A DNA stretch of 11,370 nt from Nitrospira sp. (GTDB lineage Bacteria; Nitrospirota; Nitrospiria; Nitrospirales; Nitrospiraceae). The stretch is taken from positions 1 through 11,370 of the forward strand of contig JANYBU010000351.1 in the NCBI GenBank assembly GCA_025360665.1, written 5' to 3'. The notes beneath the pieces are model-generated. The model saw only the letters and a list, made by a program, of their open reading frames with translations, had not been told where the DNA came from and did not search any database. Within the stretch, counting starts at the first letter, position 1. Each line of letters opens with the position of its first letter. The translations under genes were made by a program, and so were the position numbers. Below are positions 5,774-11,370 of the stretch, piece by piece.

Positions 5774-5782
5774 AAGGGAACC

Positions 5783-6232
5783 ATGCCGAGAGAATCACAG
5801 AAACATGAACAAGGCTGGAGTCTAACAGAGCTCCTCATCGTACTGGCGATCATGGGAATCCTGAGTGTGTTGGCCCGGCCGAGTTATCAGACATTGACCG
5901 CTAGGGTCCAGGCGCGCAGCGCCACTGCAGAGATTGCTTCGGAGCTCCGGCTCGCCAGACAACTGGCGATGGCCAGGCGAGAGCGCCTTCGAGTCATATT
6001 CGATCGAGAGGGCCGTACGATTACGCTTCGACGTGCGGATACCGAAGGCATCCTGCATGTCTATCAGTATGCGGACAAGGGGGTGGTCGTGGAGGAGCCA
6101 ACCGCCGGCCCTGAGCTATTGTTTCATCCCAGCGGTCGGTCGGCGACCCCTACAACCATTCGCGTGCGCGACAGTCAGGGCCGGGAGACCACATTCACTG
6201 TGAGCATCACGGGAAGAGTGTCCGTCTCATGA
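5783..6232 (+). CDS. fimT: FimT/GspH-family minor pilin
   Basis: The 149-residue prepilin has a class III signal: a hydrophilic leader ending in Gly11, then WSLTELLIVLAIMGILS, so processing by PilD would leave Trp at +1 and Glu16 as the conserved Glu+5. Trp at +1 is unusual; Phe is the rule. The hydrophobic alpha-helix is followed by RSATAEIASELRLARQLAMARRERLRVIF, the FimT/GspH pattern in which the helix carries A-x-x-L-x-x-AR-x-x-A, then a beta-rich domain ending in TGRVSVS, near the usual GspH C-terminal GRV motif. FimT proteins are minor components that prime the pilus and in some species bind DNA during uptake. It is the first gene of a run with pilV (4-nt ATGA overlap), pilW and the PilX-like gene. 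A type II secretion pseudopilin is the alternative; neighbouring pilW and pilB favour a pilus. Confidence 0.88.
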   Translation: MPRESQKHEQGWSLTELLIVLAIMGILSVLARPSYQTLTARVQARSATAEIASELRLARQLAMARRERLRVIFDREGRTITLRRADTEGILHVYQYADKGVVVEEPTAGPELLFHPSGRSATPTTIRVRDSQGRETTFTVSITGRVSVS

Positions 6233-6720
6233 CGCGGGATCGAGTATTTCATGCAGAGGGCGGAGCCAGTTTTGCCGAAGTGCTTGTGGCTATGGCGCTG
6301 ACATTGATCGGGTTGGCCGGTGCGATCGGGGCATTTCAGGCAGCAGAACGGAGTCTTCGAACGGGGACATTGGCGACGCGTGCCCTGGCGATGGCGGAAT
6401 CGCGGATTGAGGCCAAGCGATCTGCGCGATGGGATCGTCTCTTGCTGGATGATCTGAATCACGATGGTGTCCCGGATCTTGTCATGCGTGACGATGGAGC
6501 AGGCGGCGATCTGCTGGCCGGTGATGGGGTGTACTCCGGTAGTTGGGACCAGGATGGCATCCATCTGATTTGGACGGTGACGCCGAGCCGTTCCGGTTCG
6601 CTGTCGGCCTCAGGGCATGTATACCTTGAGGCGCGCGCAGTCTATGCAGCCGGCGAGGGTTCGCGTGAAGTACGAGTCGGCACGCTGCGGGCCAATCCAG
6701 TGTTTGTCGGAAGTCAATAA
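6229..6720 (+). CDS. pilV: PilV/GspI-type minor pilin with calcium-loop-like motif
   Basis: The 163-residue prepilin-like protein has a 12-residue leader ending GG, then ASFAEVLVAMALTLIGL; cleavage after Gly12 would give Ala+1 and Glu17 at +5. The hydrophobic helix and following AMAESRIEAKRS resemble PilV/GspI minor pilins. The body contains LDDLNHDGVPDLVMRDD (73-89), in which D75, N77, D79, G80 and D83 form a DxNxDGxxD pattern like dockerin, thrombospondin type-3 or EF-hand calcium loops, followed by a second acidic Gly-rich stretch (GGDLLAGDG, 92-100). This could bind calcium and control pilus stability or adhesion, an inference. Translation is likely coupled to fimT through the ATGA overlap. 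No standard PilV domain beyond the N-terminus can be recognised by eye, so the subtype is less certain than the prepilin class. Confidence 0.8.
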   Translation: MTRDRVFHAEGGASFAEVLVAMALTLIGLAGAIGAFQAAERSLRTGTLATRALAMAESRIEAKRSARWDRLLLDDLNHDGVPDLVMRDDGAGGDLLAGDGVYSGSWDQDGIHLIWTVTPSRSGSLSASGHVYLEARAVYAAGEGSREVRVGTLRANPVFVGSQ

Positions 6721-6745
6721 CGTGCCGCCTCTCGGAGTAGACAGG

Positions 6746-7486
6746 ATGTGTCCAGAAAAGCGGGCAGGAGATATCCACCACGGGGCGAGGACGGAGGCAG
6801 GGACCAGCCTGACCGAGCTGATGCTTGCCATGGCGGCTGGGCTGGTCGTCTTGGGCGCCACGCTTCAGACCCTGTCCTATTTCCAGCAACAGTTTATGAG
6901 GCAACAACGTGAGGTCGCACAACAGCAAGATCTTCGTCTTGGATTAGAAGTTCTTGAGCAGGAATTGCGGCTCGCAGGGTCCGGTTCTCTCACCACGGCA
7001 GCTTCGGACTCAGTGGAGTTCTCGGCGAATCTGCAAGGCCTCTCGACGACGGTCACGGCAACGGCGGCGATCGGCCAAACGGCGCTGTCGGTCGAAGACG
7101 GGCGAGGGTGGGACGATCGGAAGACCATTGTGGCCTGTTGGGCTGAGGGCTGCGAGACGCTTGCCACGGCTCGTGATGGACAACGGCACATACTCACGCT
7201 GACGCAGCCGCTGGCAAGGGCGATTCCAACCGGGGCCTTTGTCTTTCTCCTGAATCGTGTCCGCTACTACAGCCGTCGCGATGACCAGGGTGTTTTGAGG
7301 TTGCTGCGACAGGTCGATGGCGGCGCGAGTGTCCTGGTGGGAGACATCAGGGAGGCTCGGTTCTCTTACTGGGATGAAAACGGGCAGGCTGTGACACAAC
7401 CCGCGCTCGTCAGGCTGGTCGTCGTTGAGGTAATGATATCCGATCAAGGGGTTCGCGCGGTTCGAGAAATTAGCCTTAGGACATAA
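6746..7486 (+). CDS. pilW: PilW/GspJ-type minor pilin
   Basis: This is a 246-residue prepilin with a long leader of 19 residues ending in Gly19, then TSLTELMLAMAAGLVVLGA, so mature Thr+1 and Glu24 as Glu+5. After the membrane helix come a Gln-rich segment and LRLGLEVLEQELRLAGSG, the typical PilW/GspJ signature in which the helix leads into L-x-x-ELRLAG. The remainder is beta-rich, and the region around VRYYSRRDDQGVLRLLRQVDG and the C-terminal VVVEVMIS also resemble PilW. Start choice: the frame is open far upstream into pilV, but ATG 6746 has GGAG (6734-6737) 8 nt before it and gives a sensible leader; GTG 6722 is the alternative and would only lengthen the leader by 8 residues. It lies 25 nt after pilV and 36 nt before the PilX-like gene, in the minor-pilin operon. 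Confidence 0.87.
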   Translation: MCPEKRAGDIHHGARTEAGTSLTELMLAMAAGLVVLGATLQTLSYFQQQFMRQQREVAQQQDLRLGLEVLEQELRLAGSGSLTTAASDSVEFSANLQGLSTTVTATAAIGQTALSVEDGRGWDDRKTIVACWAEGCETLATARDGQRHILTLTQPLARAIPTGAFVFLLNRVRYYSRRDDQGVLRLLRQVDGGASVLVGDIREARFSYWDENGQAVTQPALVRLVVVEVMISDQGVRAVREISLRT

Positions 7487-7522
7487 CGGAGACACCTCCA
7501 ATAAAAGAGTGGGAGTGAGAAT

Positions 7523-9010
7523 ATGGGGATGGGAGAACGGCGCGCATCAGAATTCATGCATCTGTGTGACAAAGGTCACGTGCTTCTCGCGGCGCTCATG
7601 CTGATCTTTCTGCTTGGGATCGCCGGCATGACGTCTCTATATCTGGCAGGTCAGGATGGACCGGGCGTCAGCGCCATGAAAGAGGACAACGTCGCGCAAC
7701 AGCTGGCCGACGGTGCGGCGGATGTTGTGATGAGTTGGTTTCACGATCCGAGTGTCACGCCGACATCGGTTGCTGGATTGCTCGTGAAGCGCCAGGGAGA
7801 TATCACGAGCGGGCCGTCGTTCTTCGACTCAGCCGGGCGTTCGCAGTTTGTCGGAACCGTAGACCGTCCCGACATCATGCTCGATGCGGCGAACCAAGCG
7901 GACAATCAGACGTTAAATGATTCCCCCAGCGGCTTCTACAATGCCCTGGGAGGACTCGGCCGCATTCTTAAGTTGAAAGTGTATGGTCCTCTGCAGCCAG
8001 GCTTGCTGAGCACGGTTGAGGTAACGGCCACGACGGTCGATCGCCGGCCGGTCGCACGAACGGTTCAGCTTCAGCTCGGAGCTGTGTCGATTCCAGCGGT
8101 TCGCGCGGCGGTGCAAGTCGGACAGGCGCTCGGAACCCTGCAGCCAGGGGGTGAATCTCCCGTGCTGGTACATTGGGGAGATCAGCGAGTATTGGGCGAT
8201 CTCGCGGTGCAGCGAGTTGAGGACCTGGTCCTCAAGAGCACTGCGGCTCCAGTCACCGGCCAGTCGTATGACCAGATGCTGTATGCGCAGGATCGCTGGA
8301 CGGAATATTGGATTGGAGGGACCGTCTCGGTCATCTCTCCTCCACCTGGCCAAGGTGTGAATCCTCCGCTTCCTGAAAACGTGCACTTGTACCAATATCC
8401 GACGCCGGGGGTGAGGCTCGATCGGTGGGACTACGACTCGCTCAAGAAGATGGCGCTGCGCTGGGGGACCTATTATCGACTTGATCGTGTGGGGCAGCTC
8501 CACCCGCAGGGGGCCTCGGACTCGGATCAGGGAATCGCGCCTGCAGACGCGCTGGAATCTCAGATCATTGGAGACCATCGTGGATTGGTCTTCATCGACA
8601 CAGTCGATGGGCAACCGCCGCTGGTCGATAATATGGGCACGCTGGTGCTGGATACGGACTATTTTGAAGGGCTTCTGGTCGTGCAAGGTCATATGGTGCT
8701 CAGGCCTCGTGCAGCAGGAAAATCTGTTCCGGTCCTCAGTCCATCTCCGCCGGAGACACAGTCGCTAGGGACAAGGGTGCCGGTGCAATTGTCCGGCATC
8801 CACGTCAATGGTGTGCTGTATGCGGCTGGTGCGATCAGGATTGAACGATCCGCTCGCCTGTACGGGGCGATGATGGCAGGACAGAGCGTGACGTCGATCG
8901 GAACCGGTACGGTCATTGAGGTCTGGTACAACGCCGACTTGGCGCAGGGACTCTTTCGAGGGCTTCCGGTTGTGTATCGCGCACCGGGAACCTGGCTGGC
9001 GAAGTATTAG
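7523..9010 (+). CDS. Large PilX-like pilus assembly protein with long beta-rich C-terminal region
   Basis: The 495-residue protein begins with 18 hydrophilic residues, then a single hydrophobic segment (about 19-42, GHVLLAALMLIFLLGIAGM) of the PilX N-terminal type. Like many PilX proteins it lacks Glu+5 (Ala23 is there). At about 495 residues it is far longer than classical PilX (roughly 170-200). The middle (about 50-250) is not recognised. The last 130 residues contain short alternating hydrophobic/Gly strands such as GLLVVQGHMVL, IHVNGVLYAAGAIRI and ARLYGAMMAGQSV, suggesting a beta-helix or bactofilin-like stack. From memory, similar long PilX-type proteins occur in deltaproteobacterial pilus loci. 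The position after pilW and before pilB supports a role at the pilus tip or base. ATG 7523 has GGGAG (7511-7515) 7 nt upstream. No CxxC pair or von Willebrand A motif is seen, so it is not PilY1. Confidence 0.72.
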   Translation: MGMGERRASEFMHLCDKGHVLLAALMLIFLLGIAGMTSLYLAGQDGPGVSAMKEDNVAQQLADGAADVVMSWFHDPSVTPTSVAGLLVKRQGDITSGPSFFDSAGRSQFVGTVDRPDIMLDAANQADNQTLNDSPSGFYNALGGLGRILKLKVYGPLQPGLLSTVEVTATTVDRRPVARTVQLQLGAVSIPAVRAAVQVGQALGTLQPGGESPVLVHWGDQRVLGDLAVQRVEDLVLKSTAAPVTGQSYDQMLYAQDRWTEYWIGGTVSVISPPPGQGVNPPLPENVHLYQYPTPGVRLDRWDYDSLKKMALRWGTYYRLDRVGQLHPQGASDSDQGIAPADALESQIIGDHRGLVFIDTVDGQPPLVDNMGTLVLDTDYFEGLLVVQGHMVLRPRAAGKSVPVLSPSPPETQSLGTRVPVQLSGIHVNGVLYAAGAIRIERSARLYGAMMAGQSVTSIGTGTVIEVWYNADLAQGLFRGLPVVYRAPGTWLAKY

Positions 9011-9168
9011 CAGGATAGCCGGGCAAGACTGGCGGGACGGGCGAGACGAGGTGGGATCAAATCTGTCCACGTCGCGCCTATCTCGCGCTTCACGCGCCAC
9101 GACCTGTGGTGCTGGCGGCCTTTATCAGCACTCTGCCAGAGGCTGGGAATTGAGATGAGGCACCGGAT
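9011..9168 (+). other. Intergenic gap before pilB, no clear signal
   Basis: This 158-nt gap separates the PilX-like gene from pilB. I see no T-run terminator, no convincing sigma-70 or sigma-54 element and no small gene with a ribosome site. Only a GC-rich stretch with a 4-bp self-complementary pairing (GCGC at 9085-9088 and 9094-9097) stands out. The pilB ribosome site GAGG (9157-9160) is at its right end. pilB is probably read through from the minor-pilin transcript. Confidence 0.5.
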
Positions 9169-11001
9169 ATGACCGTCGAGACCGACATCCTGAGTGGAGG
9201 AAGGGCGGGCAAGACGGAGGGGAGTGAGGGCTCTTCCAAGAAGGGGAGCCGTGGGGCAAAATCGTCTCGCACGATCGAGCAGAACGTGCTGGATGCGCTG
9301 GTCTATCGCGGGATCGTCAGCCAGGCCGATGTGTTGGCGGCGGTGGACGACTCGAAAGACGGCGCCTTCGATCTTGGAACGGTGCTCCTCGACCGCTATC
9401 GTGTTCCGAAGGACGCCTTAGGGTCCGCCCTGAGCGACTTTTATCAATGTCCCTACTTGCCGTATGACGAACGAACGGTCATCGATGCCGACCTGCTGAA
9501 ACCACTCAACCTCGACTATCTCAAGAAGAACCTCTGGCTGCCGATTGCGCGTCGAGGCTCACTGATCGACGTGCTCACCAGCGATCCGCACGATCTCGAC
9601 AAGGGCTGGGACGTGCGGCGCACATTTCCTGGAATGACCATTCGCTATGCCGTCGGCCTGCGTCGGGACATCGAGCAATTGCTCCATCTGGCCAGGGGCC
9701 AGGGAACCAGCGGGTCCATCGGTTCCATTCTCGGTGAGTTGGTCAATGAAATCCATCTTGAGCCTGCCATCGATCCTGTATCCGGCGGGGTCGACGAGAA
9801 TGACTCAGCCATTGTGCGGCTGACCAACCAAGTGATCCTCGAAGCCGACCGCCTCGGCGCGTCGGACATTCACATCGAACCATACGCGGATCGTAAAGAC
9901 ATGGCTGTGCGCCTGCGCATCGACGGCACCTGCTTCACCTACATGAGGATTCCCGCGGCCTATCGGCGTGCTGTTGTGTCACGCATCAAGGTGATGGCCA
10001 ATCTCGACATTTCGGAACGACGCAGACCCCAAGACGGCAAGATCCGCTACCGGTTGGCGAAGGATCGAGAGATCGAACTACGCGTCGCGACCCTGCCCAC
10101 CGCCGGACAGGACGAAGACGTCGTGCTGCGTCTCTTGACTGCCAAGCAACCGATGCCGCTCGACGCGATGGAATTTGCTCCCGCCACCTTGCAGGCCATT
10201 CAAGCCCTCGCGGAAAAACCGCACGGGATCATCCTGTGTGTCGGCCCGACTGGATCCGGCAAAACGACAACCTTGCACGCGATTCTCAAGCACATCAACA
10301 CCGACGAGCGGAAAATCTGGACGGCCGAAGACCCCATTGAAATTACCCAGGACGGTCTCCGCCAAGTCCAGGTCCATCCGAAGATCGGTCTCACCTTCGC
10401 GACCGCGATGCGGGCGTTTCTGCGTGCCGACCCCGACGTCATCATGATCGGTGAGATGCGGGACAAAGAAACGTCCGACATCGCCATTGAGGCCTCGCTC
10501 ACCGGCCACTTGGTGCTCAGTATCCTCCATACGAACAGTGCAGTCGAAACGGTGATCCGTTTGTTGGATCTCGGGTGTGACTCGTTCAACTTTGCCGATG
10601 CCATGTTAGGAGTGCTCGCCCAGCGCCTGTGCAAACGGATCTGCAACCAATGCAAGGAGGCCTATCATCCAAATCGACAGGAGTACGACGAACTGGTGCA
10701 GGAGTATGGCGCGCAGGACTGGCTCACCGTCGGCATCGAGTACACGGCCGATTGGAGCCTGTACCGTGGACGAGGTTGCGAGGCCTGCAACCGAACCGGC
10801 TTCAAGGGGCGGATTCCCTTGCACGAACTGTTAAGAGGATCGGAAGAGATGAAGCGCCTCATCCAGGCTCGATCACGCACTGCCGAGATGCTGCCTCTTG
10901 CGCTGACAGACGGGATGGTCACACTGGTCCAAGACGGCATTCGAAAGGCGCTACAGGGATTCACCACCTATCGCCAAGTCAGAGCTGTGGCGATGAAATA
11001 G
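9169..11001 (+). CDS. pilB: PilB type IV pilus assembly ATPase (GspE family)
   Basis: The 610-residue hexameric AAA-like ATPase powers pilus extension at the cytoplasmic face of the inner membrane. After a low-complexity Gly/Ser/Lys tail (1-35), residues 36-190 resemble a MshEN/GSPII_E_N domain, with a second-half motif DLGTVLLDRYRVPKDALGSAL and CPYLPYDE. The ATPase core shows SDIHIEPY, Walker A GPTGSGKTTT (359-368, K365), the Asp-box region AEDPIE, atypical Walker B with MIGEMRDKETSDIAIEA (E429), and the His box LVLSILHTNSAVE. The zinc tetracysteine of PilB/GspE follows (C492-x2-C495 and C537-x2-C540), which PilT lacks. ATG 9169 has GAGG 8 nt upstream. GspE is the alternative name; the pilin context favours PilB. 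pilC and pilT are not in the window. The gene uses more C-ending codons than the minor pilin genes before it. Confidence 0.94.
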   Translation: MTVETDILSGGRAGKTEGSEGSSKKGSRGAKSSRTIEQNVLDALVYRGIVSQADVLAAVDDSKDGAFDLGTVLLDRYRVPKDALGSALSDFYQCPYLPYDERTVIDADLLKPLNLDYLKKNLWLPIARRGSLIDVLTSDPHDLDKGWDVRRTFPGMTIRYAVGLRRDIEQLLHLARGQGTSGSIGSILGELVNEIHLEPAIDPVSGGVDENDSAIVRLTNQVILEADRLGASDIHIEPYADRKDMAVRLRIDGTCFTYMRIPAAYRRAVVSRIKVMANLDISERRRPQDGKIRYRLAKDREIELRVATLPTAGQDEDVVLRLLTAKQPMPLDAMEFAPATLQAIQALAEKPHGIILCVGPTGSGKTTTLHAILKHINTDERKIWTAEDPIEITQDGLRQVQVHPKIGLTFATAMRAFLRADPDVIMIGEMRDKETSDIAIEASLTGHLVLSILHTNSAVETVIRLLDLGCDSFNFADAMLGVLAQRLCKRICNQCKEAYHPNRQEYDELVQEYGAQDWLTVGIEYTADWSLYRGRGCEACNRTGFKGRIPLHELLRGSEEMKRLIQARSRTAEMLPLALTDGMVTLVQDGIRKALQGFTTYRQVRAVAMK

Positions 11002-11091
11002 CTGGTCCGTAGTATTCGCTTCAGCCAGCCATCGTCTGTCTCACGGTTCCCTCCCGCTCAGAAATTCCCTCCATTGAGGCGTTCCTTCTTC

Positions 11092-11104
11092 GACAAAAAT
11101 TGTC
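11092..11104 (+). promoter_or_regulatory. Inverted repeat, candidate activator site upstream of the pilin gene
   Basis: GACAA (11092-11096) and TTGTC (11100-11104) form a perfect inverted repeat around AAA. It lies about 125-135 bp upstream of the predicted RpoN start of the terminal pilin gene, the normal distance for an NtrC/PilR-type enhancer site. Identity of the binding protein is unknown. The rest of the 265-nt gap between pilB and the pilin gene contains no gene. Confidence 0.3.
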
Positions 11105-11200
11105 TCCCATAAGTCCGAAAAATGTTCATGCACAAGGGGATAATATCCATCTCGCTTTATAATATCAATGGCTTACGAACAGCTGTCTTTGTGTTCTAAA

Positions 11201-11216
11201 CGGCACGTCCCTTGCG
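11201..11216 (+). promoter_or_regulatory. Strong sigma-54 (RpoN) promoter of the terminal pilin gene
   Basis: GGCACG (11202-11207), TCCC, TTGC (11212-11215) match TGGCACG-N4-TTGCW at 10 of 12 defined positions, including the near-invariant GG and GC separated by exactly 10 nt. Transcription would start near 11227, 40 nt before the ATG at 11267. Major pilin genes of many bacteria depend on RpoN with a PilR-type activator, which agrees with the gene that follows. Confidence 0.75.
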
Positions 11217-11266
11217 TGAAGGTGACTGGCGCTATGGGTGTACCAGGACAAAATAGGACAGATGAT

Positions 11267-11370
11267 ATGCTCGGAAGGAAACACCACGAGAGCGGGTTCA
11301 CACTGACCGAGGTGATGATCGTATGCGCGATCATCGGGATCGCCTCAGCACTTGCGATCCCATCCTATAC
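11267..11370 (+). CDS. pilA: Type IV pilin, probably major pilin PilA (3' truncated by window edge)
   Basis: The first 34 codons of a prepilin are present. The leader MLGRKHHESG is short and basic, and cleavage after Gly10 would give Phe+1 with Glu15 as Glu+5 in FTLTEVMIVCAIIGIASALA, then IPSY. That is the canonical type IVa pilin N-terminal helix, with Pro at about position 22 of the mature chain, as in PilA and GspG. AGGA (11255-11258) lies 8 nt before the ATG, and a well-formed RpoN-like promoter precedes it, so the gene is probably separately and strongly expressed, as expected for the major subunit. Cys20 inside the membrane helix (position 10 of the mature protein) is slightly unusual. 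The globular domain is outside the window, so major pilin versus GspG-like pseudopilin cannot be decided. Confidence 0.85.
   Translation, partial: MLGRKHHESGFTLTEVMIVCAIIGIASALAIPSY

Noticed and set aside
6617..6745. Longer PilW starting inside pilV
   Set aside because: It would make a leader of over 60 residues before the prepilin cleavage site; ATG 6746 has GGAG at good spacing and a normal leader length.
7913..8692. Minus-strand open frame (259 codons) opposite the PilX-like gene
   Set aside because: Antisense to a gene with good start and operon context; the product is Arg/His-rich without recognisable motifs, typical of a shadow in GC-rich DNA.
11001..11029. GCTGG...CCAGC as a terminator after pilB
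   Set aside because: Only 5 bp of stem with a loop of 19 nt and no T-run; not a convincing terminator.

Overview
The window looks like a chromosomal segment of a Gram-negative bacterium of the Nitrospirota type, probably Nitrospira-like. This is an inference from gene order, moderately high GC content and general protein character; no database was searched. From memory, a MerR-family gene followed by tRNA-Pro and surE also occurs in this order in some Geobacter-like Deltaproteobacteria, so the left part looks like old core chromosome rather than a mobile island. No transposase, integrase, phage gene or CRISPR array is visible.

Left part (1-4254): the 3' end of a MerR-family regulator, then tRNA-Pro(GGG) with an encoded CCA, then a classic intrinsic terminator that ends only about 15 nt before surE. 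The genes surE (nucleotidase), a dedA-family membrane protein, cysS (cysteinyl-tRNA synthetase) and rlmB (23S rRNA 2'-O-methyltransferase) follow on the + strand. Gaps are 6 and 7 nt, and cysS overlaps rlmB by 26 nt, so they are probably one housekeeping transcript.

Middle (4241-4736): a small orphan LuxR/GerE-type DNA-binding protein of 91 residues lies on the - strand, tail-to-tail with rlmB (14-nt overlap). Its upstream region is divergent towards pilD and contains a near-consensus sigma-70 promoter pointing at pilD.

Right part (4737-11370): a type IV pilus / type II-secretion-like assembly locus. It has pilD (prepilin peptidase), four minor-pilin-type genes in the order fimT/gspH, pilV, pilW and a large 495-residue PilX-like protein, then pilB (assembly ATPase), and finally the start of a major-pilin-type gene cut by the window edge. 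PilD would cleave and N-methylate FimT, PilV, PilW and the terminal pilin, whose G^xxxxE sites are all visible. The PilX-like protein has the hydrophobic N-terminus but no Glu+5. The minor pilins would prime the fibre and PilB would drive its extension. pilC, pilT, the secretin genes and pilY1 are not in the window.

The most interesting regulatory signal is a pair of sigma-54 (RpoN) -24/-12-like elements, one before fimT and one before the terminal pilin. Each is about 37-40 nt upstream of the start codon by predicted transcription start, and each has a repeat upstream that could be an activator site. The fimT leader would consist almost entirely of a 7-bp hairpin abutting the ribosome binding site. 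The most interesting protein observations are a DxNxDG calcium-loop-like motif in the PilV-type pilin, a beta-helix-like extension on the PilX-like protein, and a MshEN-like N-terminal region in PilB with degenerate ligand positions. I see a well-organised pilus locus, not a clearly novel system.
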